From assembly GCA_003542295.1 (NCBI GenBank), contig DPKX01000079.1, positions 5,455 to 13,046 on the forward strand: DNA of 7,592 nucleotides, written 5' to 3'. Source of the DNA: Candidatus Atribacter hydrocarboniphilus (GTDB lineage: Bacteria > Atribacterota > Atribacteria > Atribacterales > Atribacteraceae). The position numbers and the translations under genes were made by a program. This document shows positions 1-6,409 of the stretch, one piece after another (within the stretch, counting starts at the first letter, position 1; the number at the start of each line of letters is the position of its first letter). Below the pieces are notes generated by a model that had not been told where the DNA came from, did no database searches, and saw nothing but the letters and a program-made list of their open reading frames with translations.

Positions 1-426
1 AGCGGGACGGCGAGTATCAGTTGAAATCGCCAAAGGGAAAAGTCCCTGATTTTTTAAACGAACCGCCAATTTACCAAGAGTGGTTGTCTTTCCCGATCCT
101 TGGAGCCCAACCAACATAATCAGAACCGGCATCGCCCCACCGGTTTCCAAAGAGCTGACATTACCGCCTAATACCTTACGAATTTCATCCCATAAAATCT
201 TTATGACCATTTCCCCCGGTGTAACACTTTCTAACACTTCTTTTTCCAAAGCTCGTTCTTTCACTCGAGCGATGAGGTCTTTAACCACCCGGTAATGGAC
301 ATCGGATTCCAAGAGAACCATCCGTAATTCTTTTAATATTGCATCGACATCTTGTTCACTCAGCTTTCCTTTGCTTCTTAGCTTTTTAAATATTCCGGAA
401 AATTTATTAATTAATTGTTCAAACAT
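1..426 (-). CDS. ffh: Signal recognition particle GTPase Ffh (SRP54), N-terminal part; runs off the left edge
   Basis: Ffh is the protein subunit of the signal recognition particle. It binds signal sequences of nascent membrane proteins and docks the ribosome on FtsY through paired GTPase domains. Only the first 142 residues are in the window. They cover the helical N domain (about 1-95, with the LLESDV motif at 39-44, a form of the family's ALLEADV) and the start of the G domain. The P-loop GLQGSGKTTT is at 107-116, and the G2-region motif DTRRPA ends at the window edge. The rest of the G domain and the methionine-rich M domain are missing because of the window boundary. The ATG at 426 is preceded by GGAG at 434-437 with a 7-base spacer, and the neighbouring ATG at 430 hits a stop after three codons. 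It lies 76 bases downstream of ftsY, behind a likely promoter of its own. The identification is very secure. Confidence 0.96.
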   Translation of the reverse strand, partial: MFEQLINKFSGIFKKLRSKGKLSEQDVDAILKELRMVLLESDVHYRVVKDLIARVKERALEKEVLESVTPGEMVIKILWDEIRKVLGGNVSSLETGGAMPVLIMLVGLQGSGKTTTLGKLAVRLKNQGLFPLAISTDTRRPA

Positions 427-477
427 GCATCGACTCCATAACTGGATTTCTTTATTTAATTATGAAAGACAAATAAG

Positions 478-506
478 ATAATAATCGTCACTGCTTCGGC
501 TGTCAA
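478..506 (-). promoter_or_regulatory. Predicted sigma-A-type promoter for ffh
   Basis: On the minus strand a perfect -35 hexamer TTGACA lies at 501-506. It is followed by a 17-base spacer and the -10 hexamer TATTAT at 478-483, one mismatch from consensus. The -35 overlaps the TGA stop codon of ftsY. Transcription would begin near 471, leaving a leader of about 45 bases that contains the GGAG ribosome-binding site at 434-437. The spacing and the intergenic position make it a strong candidate for separate ffh expression within the larger operon. It is predicted from sequence alone. Confidence 0.68.
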
Positions 507-1438
507 GGAACATCTTCGTCATATACAATGGCTTTTACAAATTGGTCGGGATCAAAAGGTTGAAGATCTTCGATTTTTTCACCAACTCCTAAATATTTAA
601 TCGACAACTCTAATTCTTTTTTTATGCGGAAAACAATTCCTCCCTTGGCCTGACTATCCCACTTCGAAAGAATAACACCATTCAAGGGAATAGCTTTACC
701 AATCGATTCGGCTTGAAGGAAGGCATTTTGTCCGGCCATGGCATCAATTACCAGTAAATTTTCAATATTTTCCGGAGAGAAATTCTTTTGGACAATTCTT
801 CCCATTTTTTCCAATTCCGCTAAAAGATTCTTGTTGACATGCGACCGACCAGCCGTATCGATTATCACAAAACCTCGGTTCTTTTTTCGTGCTGCTTCTA
901 TTCCATCAAATATAATTGATCCTGGGTCGGCACCAGGAGAACCTTTAAAAAAGAAACAGCCTGCTCTTTCGGCCCAGATCTCCAATTGATCGACTGCCGC
1001 AGCACGAAAAGTGTCAGCTGCGATCAAGGCAACTTCTTCACCCTGCAGTGAATAGTACCTTGCTAATTTGCCAGCCAAAGTAGTTTTCCCTACACCATTA
1101 ATCCCGGCCAATAAAATTGCTTTCATTGCTCCAGCTTGAGCAGATGAAAATAGGCTTGAATCATTTCCATCCAAAATGCTTGCTAATTTCCCATACAGCC
1201 AATCCTGCCAATTTCCATTTTCTGTTTTTTGTTTTTTTAATTCTTGAAATTCTTCGACCAACTCCATGGCTAAAATTGGCCCCAAATCCCCTTGTACCAA
1301 CATCTCCTCCAAGGCTTCCCAATCTTCGTCTTGGAGTGAATCAGCTGACCATAATCGGGTAAATTGCTGTTTTACCCCTTCTTTAATTTTTTCAACACCT
1401 TTGAACCACTTATGAAAAATACCTTTCTTTTCTTCCAT
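503..1438 (-). CDS. ftsY: Signal recognition particle receptor FtsY
   Basis: FtsY is the membrane-associated SRP receptor. It pairs its NG GTPase domain with that of Ffh, and mutual GTP hydrolysis releases the ribosome to the translocon. The start chosen is the ATG at 1438, giving 311 residues, because GGAGAGG ends 6 bases upstream. The in-frame ATG at 1453 has no such site and would add MERYY. Motifs by residue are: P-loop GINGVGKTT 112-120, DTFRAAAVDQL 142-152, DTAGR 194-198, DAMAGQNA 232-239 (usually DATTGQNA), a G4 motif SKWD 258-261 followed by SQAKGG (usually TKLDGTAKGG), and GVGEKIEDLQPF 284-295. The N domain is preceded by only a short basic stretch, so there is no long acidic A domain as in E. 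coli FtsY. It follows smc after 70 bases and precedes ffh, so both SRP GTPases are neighbours. The family assignment is secure; the unusual G4 is discussed separately. Confidence 0.97.
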   Translation of the reverse strand: MEEKKGIFHKWFKGVEKIKEGVKQQFTRLWSADSLQDEDWEALEEMLVQGDLGPILAMELVEEFQELKKQKTENGNWQDWLYGKLASILDGNDSSLFSSAQAGAMKAILLAGINGVGKTTLAGKLARYYSLQGEEVALIAADTFRAAAVDQLEIWAERAGCFFFKGSPGADPGSIIFDGIEAARKKNRGFVIIDTAGRSHVNKNLLAELEKMGRIVQKNFSPENIENLLVIDAMAGQNAFLQAESIGKAIPLNGVILSKWDSQAKGGIVFRIKKELELSIKYLGVGEKIEDLQPFDPDQFVKAIVYDEDVP

Positions 1439-1444
1439 GTAATA

Positions 1445-1451
1445 CCTCTCC
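1445..1451 (-). promoter_or_regulatory. Ribosome-binding site that decides the ftsY start
   Basis: The minus strand reads GGAGAGG here, 6 bases before the ATG at 1436-1438. No comparable purine-rich site precedes the longer in-frame ATG at 1451-1453, which itself overlaps this motif. The shorter start is therefore preferred. Confidence 0.75.
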
Positions 1452-1497
1452 ATTTTGGATAGATGGTGATTATTCGTAATGGGTTTTAAAATTTTAC

Positions 1498-1526
1498 ATC
1501 ATAGCTGGTTAATTTTGAGATGATAA
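1498..1526 (-). promoter_or_regulatory. Possible weak sigma-A-type promoter upstream of ftsY
   Basis: On the minus strand TTATCA (1521-1526, four of six -35 consensus bases) is separated by 17 bases from TATGAT (1498-1503, five of six -10 bases). It straddles the smc stop codon, and transcription would start near 1491, about 50 bases before the ftsY start. The region is A+T-rich, so a chance match is quite possible; treat this as a weak candidate. Confidence 0.3.
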
Positions 1527-4500
1527 AAGTGATAAATTTTTCTCTGAAAGAGTAACAACTCGTGAGATACCCGGTTCATCCATAGTCACTCCTATGATCC
1601 GGTCAGATACTTCCATGATTTCTTCTTGATGGGTTACGATAATAATTTGGCACTCACGAGAAAATTCTTTCATAAGGTCCGCTAACCGGATGCTATTGAA
1701 ATGATCCAGGGTCGCATCAACTTCATCAAAAAAACAAAAACGATAACCGCCGGATTTAAATAGGGCGAAAAATAGACAGAGAGCGGTAAGAGCCTTTTCT
1801 CCGCTGGATAAAAGTGACAACCTTTGTTTCTTCTTTCCGGGTATTTGAATAACGATTTCCAAATTTTGTTCTTCAATTTCGATCTTCGCCTGACCTCCAT
1901 TAAATACCCGTTGAAAATTTTTCTGAAAGTGGAAATTGACCTCTATCAAAAATTCGCTAAACAATTCTTGGCACAAGAGCTCACATTCAAATCGATTCTT
2001 TTCAAACTGAACCAAAGCATCCTGGAAAAAAGTTAATTTTTCATTTAGGTAACTTTGACGCTCTTTCAAATCACGGAGCTGCGAAATAGAACCTCTGCGG
2101 ATATCCCAAGTTTTTAAACGGCTCTCTTTTTCGATAATTATCTGTTCTAAGTGATGAAGATCAGTATAAGAGGGTAAAAGGAGGTCGTCGGTCTTCCATT
2201 CCTGGTACTCATCAAGTCGAGCGGTATATTCTTGAATTTCAAAATCCCATTTTTCTTTCTGTAAATACAATTTTTCCCTTTTACGAGCAAGCGAGTCTTG
2301 CTGGTTTTTCCACTTTTCTCTATGCAGTTCAATATCAGTACACTTTTCCCGGATTTCATCAACTTCCACCAAGGACGCTTTTTTTCTATTCAGTTCAAAC
2401 TGATATTCTTCATTTAATTTCTTTATTTTAAAAATAATCTCCTTCCAGACATCCAGCGATTGCTTGCGGCCGGTCTCAATGTTTTGAAGAGATAAAACTG
2501 ATTTTTCAATGAGCGTTTCGATGGTAGCAAGCTCTCCCTGCAGTCTTTCTTCGGTTGATCGGAGCTTTTCTCTCTCAAATCGTTTGTTGTGAATTTCTCT
2601 TAGTTCATCTTCCAATTGATTGACTTCGTTATCTATATCCTCTTTTTCCCATCCTAACCGATCCAGTTGATCGCCAAGGATTTCTTTTTCGCTCAGAAAA
2701 GATTGCTTTTTCAGATTAATAAGTTCGATTTTTTCAATTTTCTTCTTTTTTTCCTGTTGCAAGTCATCATACCGAAGCTGCAAAATTTGCAATTCTCCTC
2801 TTATTTTGGTCAACTCTTTTTCCAGTTGATTCTCTTTGGCAAGAAAAGCTGAAACATCTTTTTCTCCTTCTTGTATCCTCTTTTGAAGGGTAGATCCCTT
2901 TTTCTGCCAACTTCGATAAAATTGAACTCCACTCTGATTGGTAATGAGTTTTCGTGGAAATATCAACACTCCGTCTCTGCGGTAAACAATATTTCCATCA
3001 GCGCTGATCATATTTACCTCTGGAACTTTCGTGTTTTCCAAGGCAGCTATGATTTGTTTCTTGGTGAAAATTTTCCAGCAATCCGATGGAGGTAAAACAT
3101 CCAAATAGATAAAACCCTGCCCAGTCTTTGATGATAAGGCGTTCAAATTCAGATTCTCATCAGTTCTTAGAATAGCAGTATAATCCTTAAAAAGCCAATT
3201 GAATGCATAAACGACTTTCCCCGGCCAACCCTTTTGAATGAGACTTTTAGACCGGTCGGCTATATTTTGGTCGATTTTCCCCTCTGGTTCATATTCACGG
3301 AGACCATTTCGAATTTTAACCAACAAGGCTTTCTTTCTGTCTAACTTCTCTTTGAGCTGCTCTTTCTTTTTGAAAATTTTTCGATTTTCTTCCTGAAGAG
3401 CTAACAGCTGTTTTTGTAAGCTCTCGATTTGTTGGCTCAGTTTGGTTGATGAAGCATCGAGAGAGCTCTTTTCTCGATCGATCGATGCCAATTCTTCAGT
3501 AAAATATTCAATTGAAGTTACCAGACGAGACCATTCCTGTTTGAGTTGGTTGATTTGTTCATTATATGAATCCTTGCGAATTCTAAACTCTGAAATCTTT
3601 TTCTCCAATTCTTTTTCTTTTCCTTCTAACTCATCCAGGGTCCGTTGATATAAAGGATTATTTCGGAGATCTTCAACGTTCTTCTGAAGAAGAACTATTT
3701 TTGGCTGCAATTCATTTAAGGCTTCTCGATTGAATAGCTTATTTTTTTCTCTTTGTCGTGCTTCAGTGAGATGAAAATAAATCTGTTGCTCAAGAGAGCG
3801 TTGTTCTTCTCGCAGACTCTCTATTCGTTCAAGGATTTGTGATTTAAATTTTTCCTTTTCTTGAAGCAAATCTTTTTGTTTATTGAACAAAAGATCAAGG
3901 TTGGTTCCTTCTTCCTCCAACCGTTTTAACTCTTTTTCAACTTCTTCTTTTTCAGTCTCTAATCCTTTTAACTTTTTCAATCGCTGTTGAATAAGAAGAT
4001 TAAAATATTCTTTGCGGAGAGCAATAAACAATTTTTCCTCAGAAAGGTATTTTTCTTCCTGCCGTGCATGTTCAGCAACTTTTTCAATCTGTAGATTAAG
4101 TTCATTTTCCCTTTCTTTTAAACGAAATACTTTCTCGCCAATTCGAATGAAAGAAGATTTCACCGATGAGAGTTTTTCCTTGACAGCATAAGTGCCGCTG
4201 GCCATTTCAAAGAGGGAAAATTTGTCACTGGGTCGAAATTCAAACAAAGTCTGGAGTTTGGTGTTATCAACTACTGCTACACCGATACTATCAACCAAAA
4301 AACCTATCTTCCGTAATTCTTCTTTTAAATCTTTTAAGCGAAGCCGATTTTGATTTAAAAAATACTCTGATTCTCCCGACGCAAAGATCCGCCTTCCAAT
4401 AGAATAAGAGGGCTTTTCGCTATCTGACCATTGGGTTTCAATAAAGGCCATTCCCAGCGGTTTTGCTCCGGCTGCTCCGTGAAAAATAACTTCTTTTCCC

Positions 4501-4676
4501 TGGGAAACTCGCATTTCCCGAAAATGATCTCCCAACACCCAACGGAGAGCATCAATGACATTACTTTTTCCTGAACCATTTGGACCAACAATAACGTTTA
4601 AACCGGGATGGAACTCAATCGTAATCGGATGGGCAAATGATTTAAAACCCTGAACATTTAAATGAGTTAAAAACAT
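1509..4676 (-). CDS. smc: Chromosome segregation protein SMC, divergent form
   Basis: SMC is the DNA-organising ATPase that, with ScpA and ScpB, forms the bacterial condensin; neither partner gene is in the window. The 1055 residues are somewhat shorter than the usual 1150-1190. The N-terminal head has Walker A GPNGSGKS (31-38), an R-loop Arg at about 56 and SGESEYFLN (100-108). Two long coiled-coil arms lie at about 170-465 and 592-900, flanking a reduced hinge at about 466-592. The C-terminal head has signature LSSGE (956-960, usually LSGGE), Walker B with the catalytic pair DE at 984-985, and switch His1016. Where relatives have the Q-loop IGQG, this protein reads VDNT, putting Asn138 at the Gln position. 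The start overlaps the end of rnc by 10 bases and has no strong ribosome-binding site, so translational coupling is likely. The canonical start MFLTHLNVQGFKSF and the rnc-smc-ftsY order make the identity secure. Rad50/SbcC is unlikely, since there is no zinc-hook CxxC. Confidence 0.95.
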   Translation of the reverse strand: MFLTHLNVQGFKSFAHPITIEFHPGLNVIVGPNGSGKSNVIDALRWVLGDHFREMRVSQGKEVIFHGAAGAKPLGMAFIETQWSDSEKPSYSIGRRIFASGESEYFLNQNRLRLKDLKEELRKIGFLVDSIGVAVVDNTKLQTLFEFRPSDKFSLFEMASGTYAVKEKLSSVKSSFIRIGEKVFRLKERENELNLQIEKVAEHARQEEKYLSEEKLFIALRKEYFNLLIQQRLKKLKGLETEKEEVEKELKRLEEEGTNLDLLFNKQKDLLQEKEKFKSQILERIESLREEQRSLEQQIYFHLTEARQREKNKLFNREALNELQPKIVLLQKNVEDLRNNPLYQRTLDELEGKEKELEKKISEFRIRKDSYNEQINQLKQEWSRLVTSIEYFTEELASIDREKSSLDASSTKLSQQIESLQKQLLALQEENRKIFKKKEQLKEKLDRKKALLVKIRNGLREYEPEGKIDQNIADRSKSLIQKGWPGKVVYAFNWLFKDYTAILRTDENLNLNALSSKTGQGFIYLDVLPPSDCWKIFTKKQIIAALENTKVPEVNMISADGNIVYRRDGVLIFPRKLITNQSGVQFYRSWQKKGSTLQKRIQEGEKDVSAFLAKENQLEKELTKIRGELQILQLRYDDLQQEKKKKIEKIELINLKKQSFLSEKEILGDQLDRLGWEKEDIDNEVNQLEDELREIHNKRFEREKLRSTEERLQGELATIETLIEKSVLSLQNIETGRKQSLDVWKEIIFKIKKLNEEYQFELNRKKASLVEVDEIREKCTDIELHREKWKNQQDSLARKREKLYLQKEKWDFEIQEYTARLDEYQEWKTDDLLLPSYTDLHHLEQIIIEKESRLKTWDIRRGSISQLRDLKERQSYLNEKLTFFQDALVQFEKNRFECELLCQELFSEFLIEVNFHFQKNFQRVFNGGQAKIEIEEQNLEIVIQIPGKKKQRLSLLSSGEKALTALCLFFALFKSGGYRFCFFDEVDATLDHFNSIRLADLMKEFSRECQIIIVTHQEEIMEVSDRIIGVTMDEPGISRVVTLSEKNLSLLSSQN

Positions 4677-5383
4677 GGATTATCACGATGGTCATATTTT
4701 TCTTCAATGATTTTTTCCCACGCCTTGCGCGCCGCTTCCTGCTCAGCCTTTTTTTTATTGGTGCCCTCACCAATGGCTAATTCCTTCTCATTAATCAAAA
4801 CAGCGATACGATAATTCTTCCGATCCAAGGATTCTTCCATTACTTGATAAAATGGGAGAGTTTCGTGTTCCTTAAGTGACCAGGTTTGTAAGAGGCTTTT
4901 ATAATTAACTGAAAGGAATACCAATTCAAGGCCGCCTTCAGAAGAAAAAATGGTATCTAATACTTTCTTTGTCATATCAAAGGATTTTGAATCCAAATAT
5001 ACTGCACCAACCAAGGCTTCCAGCGCGCTGGAAATAATCGAACTTTTTTCCCGTCCTCGACCCTTCTCTTCTCCTTTACCGAGAAGGATAAATCGTTCCA
5101 AGTGTATATTACGAGCTACCTGAGCCAAGCTTTCTTCGCTCGCCCATTTCGCTTTCATTGCTGAAAGCCAGCTTCGTGGTTTTTCGTACTGAGAAAAAAG
5201 GTAGTCGGCAATATATAAACCGACTACCGCATCACCTAACCACTCAAGCTTATCATTGCAATGCCCTTCTTTCCCTTCTAGCGCCGACTTGTGTAATAAG
5301 GCGGTTTTTAAAAGAGAACGATTTTCAAAATGATATCCAATCCGACGTTCAAGTTCGATAAGTTCGGCTTCATTAAAAGGCAT
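4667..5383 (-). CDS. rnc: Ribonuclease III, with altered metal-binding residues
   Basis: RNase III cuts double-stranded RNA, for example in rRNA precursor processing. From the ATG at 5383 it has 238 residues: an RNase III domain (about 1-150) and a double-stranded-RNA-binding domain (about 159-226, ending in the GTNKKKAEQEAARKAW motif). The signature NDKLEWLGD (43-51) keeps the equivalents of E. coli E41 and D45 as Glu47 and Asp51. E117 is kept as Glu122. The D114 position is Ser119 (reading SSALEALVGAVYLD), E38 is Asp44, and the E65 region carries Arg70. An upstream TTG at 5389 would add two residues. Neither start has a convincing ribosome-binding site, and I chose the ATG. It lies 14 bases after acpP and overlaps smc. 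The fold and family are clear, but full catalytic activity is uncertain given the loss at the D114 position. Confidence 0.93.
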   Translation of the reverse strand: MPFNEAELIELERRIGYHFENRSLLKTALLHKSALEGKEGHCNDKLEWLGDAVVGLYIADYLFSQYEKPRSWLSAMKAKWASEESLAQVARNIHLERFILLGKGEEKGRGREKSSIISSALEALVGAVYLDSKSFDMTKKVLDTIFSSEGGLELVFLSVNYKSLLQTWSLKEHETLPFYQVMEESLDRKNYRIAVLINEKELAIGEGTNKKKAEQEAARKAWEKIIEEKYDHRDNPCF

Positions 5384-5397
5384 TGTCAATTCTGTAA

Positions 5398-5631
5398 TTA
5401 GCTTAACTTTGATTCAATGTACTCAATTGCTTCTTGTACGGAAGTAATCTTTTCGGCATCTTCATCAGGAATTTCTATATCAAATTCTTCTTCAAATGCC
5501 ATAATGAGCTCAACGATATCAAGAGAATCAGCGCCCAGATCATCAATAAAGGAAGCATCTGGTGCAACATCATCTTCTTCAATACCGAGCTGATCAACAA
5601 TTATTTCTTTAACTTTGGAATAAACATCCAT
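5398..5631 (-). CDS. acpP: Acyl carrier protein
   Basis: ACP is the small acidic cytosolic protein that carries growing acyl chains on a phosphopantetheine arm. From the ATG at 5631 it has 77 residues, the typical family length. The attachment site is Ser36 in [10 protein letters not shown], exactly where the family has it. The protein is strongly acidic ([23 protein letters not shown]), which is characteristic. A longer in-frame ATG at 5649 would prepend MLEVLE, but the strong site GGAGGTG at 5638-5644 lies inside that extension and clearly serves the ATG at 5631. The gene sits 28 bases after fabG and 14 before rnc, within the fatty acid operon. Its good ribosome-binding site, stronger than that of its downstream neighbour rnc, fits the high ACP level cells need. 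The assignment is very secure; conversion to the holo form needs an ACP synthase not seen here. Confidence 0.98.
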   Translation of the reverse strand: MDVYSKVKEIIVDQLGIEEDDVAPDASFIDDLGADSLDIVELIMAFEEEFDIEIPDEDAEKITSVQEAIEYIESKLS

Positions 5632-5637
5632 TTCCAG

Positions 5638-5644
5638 CACCTCC
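5638..5644 (-). promoter_or_regulatory. Strong ribosome-binding site that decides the acpP start
   Basis: The minus strand reads GGAGGTG, with the GGAGG core at 5640-5644 lying 8 bases before the ATG at 5629-5631. This is the closest match to the Shine-Dalgarno consensus in the window. It supports the 77-residue ACP over an 83-residue version starting at 5649. Confidence 0.85.
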
Positions 5645-5659
5645 AACATTCAATTAGTT

Positions 5660-6409
5660 TTAATACATCACCATACCACCGTTAATATGAAGCGTTTGAC
5701 CAGTAATATAAGCGGCGGCTTGTGATGAAAGAAAGGCAACGGCCTCAGCTATTTCTTCTGGTTGTCCTAATCGCCCAACCGGTATTTGATTGATCCACCC
5801 TTCCTTAATTGCTTCAGGTAAATTCCGGGTCATATCAGTATCAAAAAAACCAGGTGCAATTGCATTAACGGTGATCCCACGGGATGCAACTTCTCGGGCA
5901 AGTGATTTGGTAAAACCAATGATAGCTGCTTTGGCGGAAGAGTAATTTACCTGTCCGGCATTTCCAATTACCCCCACCACTGAAGAAATATTAATGATCC
6001 GACCATACCTCCTTTTTACCATGGACTTCAAAACACTTTTGGTGCATTGATATGTACCTTGAAGACAAACATTGAGCACCAGGTGCCAATCTTCATCTTT
6101 CATCCTTAATAGGGCCGCATCTCTGGTTAATCCAGCATTATTCACCAAGATATCAACGTGACCCCATCTTTCTAAAACATCCTGTACCATTTTATCAATT
6201 TGTTCTTTGTTGGTTACATCAACCCGATAGGAAAAGGCACCAATGCCATCTGATTGTAAATGATCTATCGTTTTTGAGAGTTCCGACTCCGGCAAAACAT
6301 CACAGATTATGGGAGTTGCTCCATAGCCACCTAATATTTTTGCCGTAGCAAAACCAATTCCTCTTCCAGCTCCGGTGATTATAGCAATTTGGTTTCTTAA
6401 GTCAACCAT
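5660..6409 (-). CDS. fabG: 3-oxoacyl-[acyl-carrier-protein] reductase FabG
   Basis: FabG reduces 3-ketoacyl-ACP to 3-hydroxyacyl-ACP with NADPH, the first reduction in each elongation round. It is a classical short-chain dehydrogenase of 249 residues, normal for the family. Visible are the cofactor loop TGAGRGIG (12-19), NNAG (90-93), Asn113, and the catalytic Ser143, Tyr156 and Lys160 in the expected 13- and 4-residue spacing. The FabG-specific GFFDTDMT (187-194) and the terminal NGG (243-245) are also present. The start ATG follows the fabD stop codon TAA with no base between. The ribosome-binding site AGAGG (6418-6422) lies inside the end of fabD, 8 bases upstream, so the two genes are probably translationally coupled. 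The next gene is acpP, its substrate carrier. This context distinguishes it from the many other SDR enzymes and makes the specific call safe. Confidence 0.97.
   Translation of the reverse strand: MVDLRNQIAIITGAGRGIGFATAKILGGYGATPIICDVLPESELSKTIDHLQSDGIGAFSYRVDVTNKEQIDKMVQDVLERWGHVDILVNNAGLTRDAALLRMKDEDWHLVLNVCLQGTYQCTKSVLKSMVKRRYGRIINISSVVGVIGNAGQVNYSSAKAAIIGFTKSLAREVASRGITVNAIAPGFFDTDMTRNLPEAIKEGWINQIPVGRLGQPEEIAEAVAFLSSQAAAYITGQTLHINGGMVMY

Noticed and set aside
427..502. A terminator or small RNA (for example SRP RNA) between ftsY and ffh
   Set aside because: No stable hairpin with a T-run is visible, and 76 bases lack the GGAA-tetraloop hairpin of SRP RNA. The promoter and ribosome-binding site explain the gap.
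1485..1497. The A/T palindrome TTTTAAAATTTTA after smc as a terminator
   Set aside because: It has no G+C stem and no separate loop and T-run; it is ordinary A+T-rich intergenic sequence.
3475..3486. The short CGATCGATCGAT-like run as a binding site or repeat
   Set aside because: It lies within the coiled-coil coding part of smc, encodes ordinary residues (SIDREKS) and does not recur; chance is enough.
1682..4591. Minus-strand frames inside smc at 1682-1900, 2147-2362 and 4355-4591
   Set aside because: They are out-of-frame readings of smc. The smc frame is open throughout with all head motifs in order, so they do not indicate a frameshift.
1509..4676. SMC as a pseudogene
   Set aside because: The frame is uninterrupted over 1055 codons, and Walker A, Walker B, R-loop Arg and switch His are all kept, so selection appears to be acting on it.
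5384..5389. TTGACA at the rnc start as a -35 element
   Set aside because: No acceptable -10 hexamer follows at 16-18 bases, and the motif overlaps the start codon region.
80..5685. Many plus-strand reading frames of 60-83 codons, for example at 80-295, 738-989, 2871-3095 and 5434-5685
   Set aside because: Each lies fully opposite a recognised minus-strand gene, resembles no family I know and has no convincing ribosome-binding site. They are shadow frames of the coding strand.
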